A stretch of DNA of 6,707 bases from Porphyrobacter sp. (lineage in GTDB: Bacteria > Pseudomonadota > Alphaproteobacteria > Sphingomonadales > Sphingomonadaceae): the NCBI GenBank assembly GCA_021732945.1, contig JAKFWB010000508.1, positions 1 to 6,707 on the forward strand, given 5' to 3'. This document shows, in pieces, positions 1 through 6,552 of the stretch (the first letter of the stretch is position 1; every line of letters starts with the position of its first letter). The position numbers were made by a program, and so were the translations under genes. Under the pieces are notes generated by a model. It searched no databases. It had not been told where the DNA came from and saw only the letters and a program-made list of their open reading frames with translations.

Positions 1-825
1 TTTGAGCAGGTCTTCAGCGTAGATCATCAGCAGCTGATCCCCCCAGATAACCCGGCCGGTGCCATCAATCGCGCCGATCCGATCACCATCCCCATCAAAA
101 GCCACTCCAAAGTCGAGGTTCTTGTCCGCGACGAGGGCGCGCAGATCGGCAAGGTTGGCCTCCACAGTCGGGTCAGGGTGGTGATTGGGAAAATGTCCGT
201 CAACTTCGGTAAACAGCAGGTGATGTTCCCCCGGCAGGCGCGCAGCCAGCGCTTCCAGCGCGGGCCCCGCCGCGCCGTTCCCGGCATCCCAGCCGACCTT
301 GAGGGATTCGAGCATCTCGAGCTCGCACCCGGTCAGACCCTGGAGCAGGCGCTCGACATATTCGCCCAGAATGTCGCGCGTGGCGACGCTGCCAATACCA
401 CTGGCGAACGCGCCATTTGCTGCCAGTTCCCCGAGCTTCTGGATATCGGCGCCGAAGAACGGCCGGCCAAGAAATACCATCTTGAAGCCGTTATAATTGG
501 GGGGATTGTGGCTGCCAGTTATCTGAATGCCGCCATCCACCTCTTCGGCTGAAGCTTCGGCGTAATAGAGCATCGGCGTCGCGCTGAGGCCGATCCGCAC
601 CACATCACAGCCGCTGGCCGTCAACCCTTCGACCAAGGCGTGTTCCAGCATGGGCGAGCTGACCCGTCCGTCATAACCAACCGCGACTGTCTGGCCGCCC
701 GCTTCGCGCAGCAGCGTGCCAAACGCGCGCCCGATCGCGCGCGCATCATCCGCGCCCAGCGTTTCGCCGATGATCCCACGAATATCATACTCGCGCAGAA
801 CGGTCGGGTGGAAGTGGTGTTGCAT
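1..825 (-). CDS. pgmG: Phosphomannomutase/phosphoglucomutase, N-terminal 275 residues (3' end off the left edge)
   Basis: This enzyme interconverts hexose 6-phosphates and 1-phosphates (mannose and glucose) in the cytoplasm, feeding nucleotide sugars for exopolysaccharide and lipopolysaccharide. The reading frame is open from an ATG at 825 to base 1. It shows the N-terminal LREYDIRGI, the phosphoserine loop TGSHNPP with the catalytic Ser at residue 105 (codon 511-513), and the metal loop DGDGD at residues 244-248. These positions fall within a few residues of those in Pseudomonas AlgC. The family is about 460 residues long, so roughly 60% is present. Wording and spacing resemble the bifunctional PgmG of Sphingomonas, hence the symbol; manB or algC would be equally acceptable family names. 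The ribosome binding site is weak (AAGGGAC). It lies downstream of the J-domain gene on the same strand after a 147-base gap, so it may have its own promoter. Confidence 0.95.
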   Translation of the reverse strand, partial: MQHHFHPTVLREYDIRGIIGETLGADDARAIGRAFGTLLREAGGQTVAVGYDGRVSSPMLEHALVEGLTASGCDVVRIGLSATPMLYYAEASAEEVDGGIQITGSHNPPNYNGFKMVFLGRPFFGADIQKLGELAANGAFASGIGSVATRDILGEYVERLLQGLTGCELEMLESLKVGWDAGNGAAGPALEALAARLPGEHHLLFTEVDGHFPNHHPDPTVEANLADLRALVADKNLDFGVAFDGDGDRIGAIDGTGRVIWGDQLLMIYAEDLLK

Positions 826-972
826 TGTCAGAAGCGTCCCTTTTGCAAGCGGGCCGATTGCACCGTCCTGAGCGCGCGACACGAACGAAAGCCCGCAGTA
901 ACAACGGCCAAGACTGCGCGATCATTCACGCAAATTGCCAGATTATGGCGAAAGACCTGCCGAACGAATGTG
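826..972 (-). promoter_or_regulatory. Intergenic gap upstream of the phosphomannomutase gene, possible promoter
   Basis: This 147-base gap contains no ORF worth reporting. On the minus strand there is a perfect -35-like TTGACA at 976-971, overlapping the J-protein stop codon, and a good -10-like CATAAT at 947-942. They are 23 bases apart, too far for a standard sigma-70 pair, so the two may not belong together. The gap length itself suggests separate initiation for the mutase gene. Confidence 0.25.
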
Positions 973-1302
973 TCAATCCTGCGATGGCGCGGGTGGATCA
1001 CTGTCATCAGACGGCACGATCACGCCGGGAAGTTCGGCCAGGAGCAGATCGCGCGCGGCATTGGCTTCCTGCATCGCGATGGTGGTGCCACCGCGATCGG
1101 GGTGGACCAGCGTGGTCAGGCGGCGATGGGCGGCAATGATCTCGTCGCGCCCAGCCCCGGCTTCGATCGCGAGCAGCTTGCGCGCCCGGAACAGGGCCTG
1201 GCTGCGGGTAGAGGCGGGCCGCAGAAAATCCCATGGCCATTTGCCAAACGCCCAGCGGCAAAACACGCAAACCACCGCGATCAGAACGAGGGCGCGCAGC
1301 AT
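973..1302 (-). CDS. Small membrane-anchored J-domain protein (Pam18/Tim14-like DnaJ family)
   Basis: This 109-residue protein has one N-terminal membrane segment (about residues 2-16, LRALVLIAVVCVFCR), then a Trp-rich linker, then a J domain at about 34-92. The Hsp70-stimulating HPD tripeptide is at 67-69, in the context LVHPDRGGT. It is followed by the helix EANAARDLLL, which matches the layout of mitochondrial Pam18/Tim14, where an HPD-K/R-GG turn precedes an N-E-A-K-D-L-L helix. The expected role is to recruit and activate DnaK at the inner face of the cytoplasmic membrane. The zinc-finger and C-terminal client domains of true DnaJ are absent. The start ATG (1302-1300) overlaps the mipZ stop as TGATG, so translation is probably coupled to mipZ. 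The C-terminus is short and acidic. Family assignment is confident; the client process is unknown. Confidence 0.88.
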   Translation of the reverse strand: MLRALVLIAVVCVFCRWAFGKWPWDFLRPASTRSQALFRARKLLAIEAGAGRDEIIAAHRRLTTLVHPDRGGTTIAMQEANAARDLLLAELPGVIVPSDDSDPPAPSQD

Positions 1303-2159
1303 CAGGCCAGTTCCAGCCTGCCTAGGGTGGACGTGAATTCAGGCAGCGCCAAAGCCTTCACAAGTGCCCGCAATTCCTGCCGAGCCACCAGATGGCTGGT
1401 CCCAAGCTCGCCCAGATGCCCCTTGTCGAGCAAGGTCAGGCCCGAGGGGAACAATTCGCGATAGATCACCCGCTCGGACAGGCCCTGCGTGACCCGGAAG
1501 CCAACCCGCTTGGCCATCTCCGTCAGCGCCTTTTGCAGCCGCGCCTGGTTGCGCGCCTCAACGTGGCCGGTGCGGTTTCTGACCACGATCCAGTCCATCT
1601 CCGGGCGTTGCTGTTCGAGCGTCATGCGGCTGCGCTTCATCCGCGCTTCCCAGATCAGCTCGGCGAAGAAGGATAGCTTCTTGACCTTGAACGTCTCGGC
1701 ATCGACCTGCCCGATCAGATCGAAATCGACGAAGCTGTCGTTCATCGGCGTCACCAGCGTATCGGCATTTTCCACCGCAATCCGCGCATAGGGATCATCG
1801 CGGCCGGGATTGTCGATGATCAGGAAATCGCAATTCGCCTCCATCCGCCGCATCATGGCGATCAGATCGCCGGTGCTTGATCCGCGAAAGACCTCGCAAT
1901 CGGGCGTCGGCAAGGTCAGGCCGCGCTTTTCCAGCGTCGTCAGGCGGTTTTCGATATAGCGGTGCATGGTGCGCTGGCGCGGATCGAGATCGATCGAGGC
2001 AACCCGCGCGCCAAGATAGGCCAGCGCCACGGCAATATGCACAGCGGTGGTCGATTTGCCGGTGCCGCCCTTCTCATTGGCAAACACGATCCGGTGCGCC
2101 TGCCCGCTCCGCATTTTGCGCGCCGGTTTTGGTGGGTCGGAAAACGGGGCGGGCGACAT
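1302..2159 (-). CDS. mipZ: Division-plane positioning ATPase MipZ (ParA/MinD family)
   Basis: MipZ is a P-loop ATPase that, in Caulobacter, binds ParB at the chromosome origin regions and inhibits FtsZ polymerisation, so the Z-ring forms at midcell. From the ATG at 2159 the protein has 285 residues (Caulobacter MipZ is about 274). Visible motifs are the deviant Walker A KGGTGKST (about 30-37), the A' segment IDLDPRQRT (about 56-64), which is characteristic of MipZ, and the Walker B LIIDNPGRDD (about 113-122). The frame extends to a TTG at 2180, but no ribosome binding site supports it. An ATG at 2114 would give an N-terminus closer to Caulobacter's, so the start is uncertain among 2159, 2114 and 2180. 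The gene diverges from panC across about 98 bases and is coupled to the downstream J-protein gene. No parB lies in the window. Confidence 0.92.
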   Translation of the reverse strand: MSPAPFSDPPKPARKMRSGQAHRIVFANEKGGTGKSTTAVHIAVALAYLGARVASIDLDPRQRTMHRYIENRLTTLEKRGLTLPTPDCEVFRGSSTGDLIAMMRRMEANCDFLIIDNPGRDDPYARIAVENADTLVTPMNDSFVDFDLIGQVDAETFKVKKLSFFAELIWEARMKRSRMTLEQQRPEMDWIVVRNRTGHVEARNQARLQKALTEMAKRVGFRVTQGLSERVIYRELFPSGLTLLDKGHLGELGTSHLVARQELRALVKALALPEFTSTLGRLELA

Positions 2160-2195
2160 GGCGGGGTACTCGCTGGGCAACCGCAGCGCGGTCGC

Positions 2196-2224
2196 TTGAA
2201 ATGGAACGGGAAGCGCCGCTAGGG
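2196..2224 (+). promoter_or_regulatory. Possible panC promoter in the mipZ-panC divergent region
   Basis: TTGAAA at 2196-2201 is a reasonable -35 element. A 17-base spacer leads to a weak -10-like region (CTAGGG, 2219-2224). The position suits a start of transcription a short distance ahead of the panC ribosome binding site. The weak -10 keeps confidence low. Confidence 0.3.
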
Positions 2225-2245
2225 CGTGGTTTCCGGTCTATCCTT

Positions 2246-2250
2246 GGAGG
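2246..2250 (+). promoter_or_regulatory. Ribosome binding site fixing the panC GTG start
   Basis: A consensus GGAGG sits 7 bases ahead of the GTG at 2258. It decides the start in favour of this GTG over the in-frame ATG at 2282 and over the long upstream open frame that extends back through mipZ. Confidence 0.8.
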
Positions 2251-2257
2251 CGAAGCG

Positions 2258-3124
2258 GTGCAAACGGTCAATACGCTCGATATGTTGAGAACCGCGCTGC
2301 GGCAGTTGCGCGGTGATGGCAAGCTGATCGCGCTGGTGCCAACCATGGGCGCGCTGCACGAAGGCCATCTGACCCTGGTGCGCCGCGGGCATGAGGTGGC
2401 CGATTGTGTGGTCGCTTCGATCTTCGTCAATCCCAAGCAGTTCGGGCCGAACGAAGATCTCAATGCCTACCCGCGCCAGCTCGCCGCTGATGCCGCGCTG
2501 CTAGAGGGCGAAGGCTGCGCGCTGCTGTGGGCGCCGGCGGTTGAGGCGATGTATCCGACGGGCTTTGCGACCAATATCAGCGTGGCGGGCATAAGCGATG
2601 GGCTGTGCGGCGCGGCCCGGCCCGGCCATTTCGACGGAGTGGCTACCGTGGTGTGCAAGCTGTTCCAGCAGGTGCAGCCCGATGTCGCGCTGTTCGGCGA
2701 GAAGGATTTCCAGCAGCTCGCCGTGATCCGGGCGATGGCGCGGGATCTGGATCTCACCCACCCGCATGTTGGCGCAATCATCGGCGTGCCGACGGTGCGC
2801 GAAGCTGATGGCCTCGCGATGAGCAGCCGCAATCGTTACCTATCGCCCGATCAGCGTGTGGCAGCGACGGGCATGCCCCGCGCGATGCAGACGGCCATCG
2901 CCCGGCTGGACAGCGGCGCAGATGTGGCCGCAGTGCTGGCGGAGCTAGAGGCAGAGATCATTGCGGCGGGCTTTGCAAGCGTCGATTACGCCGTGCTGGC
3001 CGACAGCACATCGCTTGCCCCGCTGACGATCTTGACCGCGGCCCCCGCCCGCCTGCTGGTCGCCGCGCGAATCGGCGGCACCCGGCTGATCGACAACATG
3101 GCGGTCAATCCGCTACAGGCGTAG
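2258..3124 (+). CDS. panC: Pantoate--beta-alanine ligase (pantothenate synthetase) PanC
   Basis: PanC joins pantoate and beta-alanine with ATP, through a pantoyl-adenylate intermediate, in the last step of pantothenate (vitamin B5) synthesis in the cytoplasm. The product is 288 residues, normal for the family. It carries the HIGH-like ATP motif PTMGALHEGH (28-37), FVNPKQFGPNEDL (56-68), the pantoate-binding RPGHFDGVATVV (121-132), FGEKDFQQL (146-154) and the KMSKS-equivalent MSSRNRYL (188-195). All the key segments look intact. The GTG start is chosen because of the GGAGG seven bases upstream; the frame remains open much further upstream, but that part is antisense to mipZ. PanC stands alone here, with no panB or panD in the window, and is followed by a tRNA gene on the same strand. 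Confidence 0.96.
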   Translation: MQTVNTLDMLRTALRQLRGDGKLIALVPTMGALHEGHLTLVRRGHEVADCVVASIFVNPKQFGPNEDLNAYPRQLAADAALLEGEGCALLWAPAVEAMYPTGFATNISVAGISDGLCGAARPGHFDGVATVVCKLFQQVQPDVALFGEKDFQQLAVIRAMARDLDLTHPHVGAIIGVPTVREADGLAMSSRNRYLSPDQRVAATGMPRAMQTAIARLDSGADVAAVLAELEAEIIAAGFASVDYAVLADSTSLAPLTILTAAPARLLVAARIGGTRLIDNMAVNPLQA

Positions 3125-3137
3125 CGCCAAATGAGCG

Positions 3138-3166
3138 TTGACGCATGCCCCCGCCTGATGGCATTG
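3138..3166 (+). promoter_or_regulatory. Possible promoter of the tRNA-Gly gene
   Basis: TTGACG at 3138-3143 is a strong alphaproteobacterial -35-like element between panC and the tRNA gene. A 17-base spacer places the -10 region at about 3161-3166 (GCATTG), which fits the consensus poorly. Transcription would then start some ten bases before the mature 5' end at 3184. The call rests on the -35 element and its position only. Confidence 0.35.
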
Positions 3167-3183
3167 GGCGCGCCAAGCGCCAC

Positions 3184-3257
<74 letters not shown>

Positions 3258-3291
3258 TCGCCCCCTTCCCCAAACGTCCGAATTTATTTAT

Positions 3292-3319
3292 AAAGCCCTT
3301 GGGTTTCGAAGGGTTTTTT
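3292..3319 (+). terminator. Rho-independent terminator after tRNA-Gly
   Basis: The arm AAAGCCCTT (3292-3300) pairs with AAGGGTTTT (3309-3317), with one G-T wobble, around an 8-base loop GGGTTTCG. A run of six T residues (3314-3319) forms the 3' side. It ends the tRNA transcript and possibly panC read-through. Confidence 0.75.
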
Positions 3320-3444
3320 GCTCTTCACCGTCCACCCAAATCTTCACATTTCCACCCGCTTCCAAACGCTGTGGGGGCCAAATCGAAGATGAGGCAAAGG
3401 CGGTTTCTGAGCCTGCCCCCCAACCTCGGGGCCACGACAGACAA

Positions 3445-3714
3445 AGGACGCACGAATACTCCATCGTTGACATGACTGCCCACGGATTTCGTGCCATGGC
3501 CTCCACGCTGCTCAACGACTGCGGCAAGTGGTATTCCGATGCGAGCAAGAGAGTGTTGGCACACGGCGATGCTGAGAAAGGCCGCGCGGACTACCATCGC
3601 GGGGTGTAGTAGGATGAGCGCGCCGAAATGATGCAGTGGTTGAGCGACTTCCTCGTCCAGCTTTGCGAAGGCGGCGGCGAGGTCGTGCCAATCATCCGGG
3701 GGTCTGGACGGTGA
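3445..3714 (+). pseudogene. C-terminal relic of a P4-type tyrosine integrase
   Basis: In one plus-strand frame the sequence reads YSIVDMTAHGFRAMASTLLN (3457-3516), then RVLAHGDAEKGRADYHRG, then two adjacent stops TAG TAG (3607-3612), then DERAEMMQWLSDFLVQL and a final TGA at 3712-3714. This matches the C-terminus of P4-type integrases: the HGFR box (3481-3492), the LAH box (about 3556-3564) and the nucleophilic tyrosine (codon 3592-3594) are all present. In intact relatives the segment after YHRG usually reads like AYWDER, so TAG TAG probably replaced Tyr and Trp codons. Recognisable similarity fades before about 3445; the other 300 or so residues are gone. It sits on the tRNA-Gly strand, as an island integrase would. 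It cannot encode a full enzyme and is taken as an integration scar. Confidence 0.85.
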
Positions 3715-4017
3715 CCTGCGCCGCACGCATTGCTGCGCCGTCGCGGTGCGCCTTTGCACGCGGCCGATGCGAGTCGTTCAGCTGCTTGCTACGTCTGAGT
3801 GACATTGCAAACCAGCCTTGATCATAGGTCTCCAAAAAAGGGATTGCAAGATTGAGGCCGTGGTGCAGCTGAGCTTTGACGGCAGCTGCCCGGTCGCTTT
3901 CGAGGATATCTTGCAAAAAGACCGACTTTCAATTTGCTGCCCCTTTTCAGAGGTTCGCCTGTTAACGTGGCTCTCCCGACAGCGGGCTCTGCCTGAGCCA
4001 TGCAGCTTTGTGCTGGT
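3715..4017. other. Gene-free stretch between integrase relic and DUF1254 gene
   Basis: No gene is supported here. A minus-strand frame without ATG runs from about 3928 to 3692 (QDILESDRAAAVKAQL and onward), but I recognise no family, it has no ribosome binding site, and its end is antisense to the integrase relic. A 9-base inverted repeat, TTGCAAGAT (3844-3852) and ATCTTGCAA (3908-3916), lies within. The stretch reads as decayed island sequence. Confidence 0.45.
3985..3999 (-). terminator. Short hairpin downstream of the DUF1254 gene
   Basis: GGCTC (3985-3989) and GAGCC (3995-3999) form a perfect 5-bp stem with a 5-base loop, 18 bases beyond the DUF1254 stop on the minus strand. No T run follows, so termination, if any, would be weak or Rho-assisted. 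Confidence 0.25.
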
Positions 4018-5433
4018 TCAAGGTGCCGGGTTTGCGGAACGCTCCTCCACCCGCTCGACCGGAGGCGGAGCATATTCGCCGCGCAAAACGTCGGGCTTGG
4101 GGCCGTACATTCGCAGGATCACCCAAAAACGCCCTGCTGGGCTTGGCAGCCAATTGCTTGCGGTCTCTCCTTTGGGGCGGTCATGTTGAATACGCAGGAT
4201 CAAAGACCCATCGCGTTCAAACTTCACCCCCGCAGTTCGATCGCTGATCGCGTAACGGTTTATCGGGTTTGCAATCAGTCGGTTATTGGGCAAACTGTAC
4301 ATCGTGACCGACCAGAAAGCATTTGCAGGCGGAATTTGCCCGGCGGGGAATCGGATCCGGTAAGAATACGCGCCGTTCAGCGGTTCCCCCGCACCATCGA
4401 CATAGGCCGGCAAATACATCGCTTCGACCGCGGTGTTGGCCCCATAACCGCGCATCCCGATCGTGGATGCGAGCAGACGGTTGTTGCCATAAAATCCGAG
4501 GTTTGACGCAAAACGCCAGCCATTGCGCCGCTCACCATAGGTCAGCGCATATTGCCAGGTCCGCTCAAATCCCGTCTTGGCAGCGCGTTCAAGGCCGCGC
4601 AATTGGGCGGCGCTCAGCTTTGCCGGGTCAAAGGTTAACCCCGGTCCGATGCCCAAGGACGATGCAAGCTGAGCAACCTCCCCGTCCTGTTCGCGCACCC
4701 CGCCAAAGGCCCAGGCACGATTGAGCAATGGGTAGAAGTCGAGGCTTTGCCACAGCGGATTGTCCATCTGGGTCCGCACAAGCGGCGCGCCGGGCGCAAC
4801 CGTCAGATAGGTTGCAGGGGGGGCGAGCGGTTCCAGCCGGAAGGTCTTGAGCATGGCAACCGCGCGGCCGAGATCGGGCTTGGAATCAGGCTTAACAACG
4901 ACGCGCGCTTGCAAAAACACGCCGGTTGTCGACGATTCAATACGGGTCACACCGGCAGGCAGCGATCCTGTCCAGCCGGGCGGAACATAGGCATAGGTGC
5001 CGGGCTTCGATCCGACCCTGCTGCCGACATAATCGAGCGTGTTGAGCGCCCAATCAGTCGCTTGCACAACCCAATAACGGTCTGGCGTTGCCGGAATTGT
5101 CATCAGTACCGGACCCTGTCGCAGGTCAAGCCAAGCCAGCCCGTAGACCGTATCATTGTTCGGCGTAAAATCTATCGCGGTGTCTGGCGTTGCCAGTTCG
5201 GGATAGATGTTGAAGGCATTGAGCGGCGCATTCAGGGGCGCGTTCGGATTGATGTCATACTCCATCAATATTTGCGAACGGGCATAGACCGCACCGGTGA
5301 TGTAGGCCTGATACCCCAGCGCAAAGGCCTCGGCCTCGGCAAGCTCATCTGCTGTTTGCTGCGCCTGCGCCCCGGAACCCAGCCCTATCAGCGCAACGGC
5401 CAAGCCAATCAACCAACGACGAAGCACCTCCAT
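4018..5433 (-). CDS. Exported DUF1254/DUF1214 domain protein
   Basis: This is a 471-residue protein of unknown biochemical role. Residues 1-24 form a clear Sec signal peptide: MEVLRR, a hydrophobic core and an AQA site before Gln25, so the mature protein should be periplasmic. A DUF1254 region spans about 65-200, with TPNNDTVY at 90-97 and RYWVVQATDW at 119-128. A DUF1214 region spans about 340-450, with AFWSVTMYSLPNNRL and a C-terminal NWLPSPAGRFWVILRMYGP. The pair and the length are typical of full-length family members. The ATG at 5433 is chosen because GGGAG lies 8 bases upstream and it begins directly at the signal peptide; in-frame starts at 5466 and 5610 lack support. A small in-frame repeat (NAPLNAPLNAF, 64-74) is present. 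It appears to be transcribed alone. By eye its GC looks lower than that of panC, consistent with acquisition, but not measured. Confidence 0.92.
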   Translation of the reverse strand: MEVLRRWLIGLAVALIGLGSGAQAQQTADELAEAEAFALGYQAYITGAVYARSQILMEYDINPNAPLNAPLNAFNIYPELATPDTAIDFTPNNDTVYGLAWLDLRQGPVLMTIPATPDRYWVVQATDWALNTLDYVGSRVGSKPGTYAYVPPGWTGSLPAGVTRIESSTTGVFLQARVVVKPDSKPDLGRAVAMLKTFRLEPLAPPATYLTVAPGAPLVRTQMDNPLWQSLDFYPLLNRAWAFGGVREQDGEVAQLASSLGIGPGLTFDPAKLSAAQLRGLERAAKTGFERTWQYALTYGERRNGWRFASNLGFYGNNRLLASTIGMRGYGANTAVEAMYLPAYVDGAGEPLNGAYSYRIRFPAGQIPPANAFWSVTMYSLPNNRLIANPINRYAISDRTAGVKFERDGSLILRIQHDRPKGETASNWLPSPAGRFWVILRMYGPKPDVLRGEYAPPPVERVEERSANPAP

Positions 5434-5464
5434 CTCCCACTCTCCCAAAACCTTCCGGCCAGAC

Positions 5465-5470
5465 ATTATG
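5465..5470 (-). promoter_or_regulatory. Possible -10 element of the DUF1254 gene
   Basis: CATAAT on the minus strand (5470-5465) matches the -10 consensus at five of six positions and lies about 31 bases ahead of the ATG at 5433. No convincing -35 element lies 16-18 bases upstream, so an activator may be needed or the match may be chance. Confidence 0.3.
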
Positions 5471-5630
5471 CTACACGTCTCAACGGCTGGAGCGAAACCT
5501 AGTGTATCCGTGATGATCAAGTCTGAGATTGCGCCCAGCATCGATTGGCTTTGATGAGGGCTGCAAACGACTGACCTCGCGCAAATGGACGATGCCATGC
5601 ACAAGTCCACTCATCTGCAGTCAAAAGCGG

Positions 5631-5682
5631 GGCGGACGTGCGATCCTGAAAGCGCTATGGCGGTTTCAGCCGTCCGTCCGCC
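5631..5682. repeat. Tiered inverted repeat (52 bases)
   Basis: Three nested complementary pairs share one axis: GGCGGACG (5631-5638) with CGTCCGCC (5675-5682), CTGAAA (5646-5651) with TTTCAG (5664-5669), and CGC (5653-5655) with GCG (5660-5662), around a TATG loop. That is 17 base pairs, with an internal loop of 7 and 5 bases and one G-G mismatch. It could be a structured RNA element, an intergenic palindromic repeat, or a distant terminator of the regulator gene, though no T run follows directly on the minus strand. Confidence 0.5.
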
Positions 5683-5853
5683 GAACGACGCGGCCAGAAA
5701 AGCGGCCCCAAATCGGGCATTCCGCTGCGAAGTTTGCTCGGCGGGTTCTCACGCAGCATACATCAAGGATGTACCACTGCCTGCGGATAGTCGCAGCGCG
5801 TCTGTGGGGGCGGCACCGCGTGTCAGATTGCATTGCGTGGGGTTTGCGGCCAG

Positions 5854-6552
5854 TTATCGCACTGGGAAGCCCGGCATCGGAGGCAGGCAGACCAGGCTGC
5901 GGAAATTTCGGACGAGCCAGCCGGCCTTCTCGAATTCGCCCAACATGATATTTGTCGCCTGGCGCGATGCGCCGAGCATCGACGCAAGCTCGGCCTGAGT
6001 TATGTCGAGGCGAATCGGTGCGCTGCCTGTTTCCGGGCATTCCGTACATAGTCGGGAGAGGCACAAGAGCATGCGCTCCCGCAATTCCAGCAAGGTGAGT
6101 TCTTCGATCGCGGAAAGCGCGGCGCGCAGGTATTCGACGGCGGTATCTGCCAGTGCCCGGTCGACTTCGGGATATTGATGGCGCAGGCGGGATAGCTGAT
6201 CGGTCGGGATGAAACTGGTCAGCAGCAGGCTGCGTGCCTCCACTGCGATCGGCGACGGTTTGCCATCAAAGGCAATGGTTTCACCAAACACGTCATTAGC
6301 CCGAATGATCTTGAGCAGCAGCCGCTTGCCATTCATGCCGTGAATCTGGAACAGGACCGATCCCTCGCGGATGATGTAAAGTCCGCCCGCCCGTTCCGTG
6401 CGGTTATAGATCAACGTACCGCGCGCAAAGGCACGAGGTTGCAGCGCCCCGCGCAGGGCCTGACGGCTTGCGACAGGCAGCCGGTCGATCCAGTTCTGCT
6501 TTGCCAGGGAATTCTTCCAAATGTCATCCAGGCGACATCTACAATCTTGCAA
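5854..6552 (-). CDS. Crp/Fnr-family transcriptional regulator
   Basis: From a TTG at 6552 the product is 232 residues, the usual family length. A cyclic-nucleotide-binding-like beta barrel spans about 22-125 (GGLYIIREGSVLF, FGETIAFDGKPS), the long dimer helix about 130-160, and a winged helix-turn-helix about 183-213, with recognition helix ASRQATNIMLGEFE. The phosphate-binding position that reads R-S in E. coli CRP reads KPSPIAVEA here, so the cAMP-contacting arginine is missing and another ligand or signal is likely. Cysteines lie at 4, 6, 164, 169, 172 and 222. The TTG start has TGAGGA 8 bases upstream. A GTG at 6618 (254 residues) is in frame, but it lacks a ribosome binding site and sits inside that of the divergent gene. 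The gene ends with TAA at 5856-5854. It may regulate its divergent neighbour. Confidence 0.88.
   Translation of the reverse strand: MQDCRCRLDDIWKNSLAKQNWIDRLPVASRQALRGALQPRAFARGTLIYNRTERAGGLYIIREGSVLFQIHGMNGKRLLLKIIRANDVFGETIAFDGKPSPIAVEARSLLLTSFIPTDQLSRLRHQYPEVDRALADTAVEYLRAALSAIEELTLLELRERMLLCLSRLCTECPETGSAPIRLDITQAELASMLGASRQATNIMLGEFEKAGWLVRNFRSLVCLPPMPGFPVR

Larger units (their letters stand above)
5434..5853. other. 420-base gene-free stretch between crp-family and DUF1254 genes
   Basis: Open frames here (for example plus 5529-5948 and 5585-5998) run into the antisense of the regulator gene, lack ribosome binding sites and resemble no family I know. The contents I can name are the possible DUF1254 -10 element, the tiered inverted repeat at 5631-5682 and a small palindrome TACATC-AAG-GATGTA at 5759-5773. 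The rest shows nothing I can support. Confidence 0.5.

Noticed and set aside
178..552. Plus-strand ORF of 124 codons
   Set aside because: Antisense to the phosphomannomutase active-site region, with no family resemblance.
640..1464. Long plus-strand ORF of 274 codons, with nested frames at 825 and 935
   Set aside because: It is antisense to the mutase, J-protein and mipZ genes, all of which have clear family motifs. Long antisense frames are common in high-GC DNA.
1877..2257. Upstream extension of the panC frame to 1877
   Set aside because: This part is antisense to mipZ. PanC homology and a consensus ribosome binding site begin at the GTG at 2258.
3352..3364. ACCCGCT-TCCA near-copy of the tRNA 3' end (also ACCCGCTC near 4049) as an attachment site repeat
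   Set aside because: Only 8 to 12 imperfect bases match, which is chance level in GC-rich sequence; a real attachment repeat would extend into the T arm.
3325..3759. Minus-strand ORF of 144 codons downstream of the tRNA
   Set aside because: It is antisense to the recognisable integrase relic, with no family resemblance and no supported start.
3843..3854. 12-base word ATTGCAAGATTG repeated inverted at 6542-6553
   Set aside because: A shared 12-mer is expected by chance about this often in a window of this size when both strands are compared, and the surroundings do not match.
4747..5502. Plus-strand ORF of 251 codons, and 4000-4506 of 168 codons
   Set aside because: Both are antisense to the DUF1254 protein, which has a signal peptide and family motifs.
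5759..5773. Palindrome TACATC-AAG-GATGTA as a terminator of the regulator gene
   Set aside because: Six base pairs without a T run is too weak, and the distance from the stop is about 80 bases.
5529..5998. Overlapping plus-strand ORFs of 139 and 137 codons
   Set aside because: Neither has a ribosome binding site or a known family, and their 3' parts are antisense to the regulator's C-terminus.
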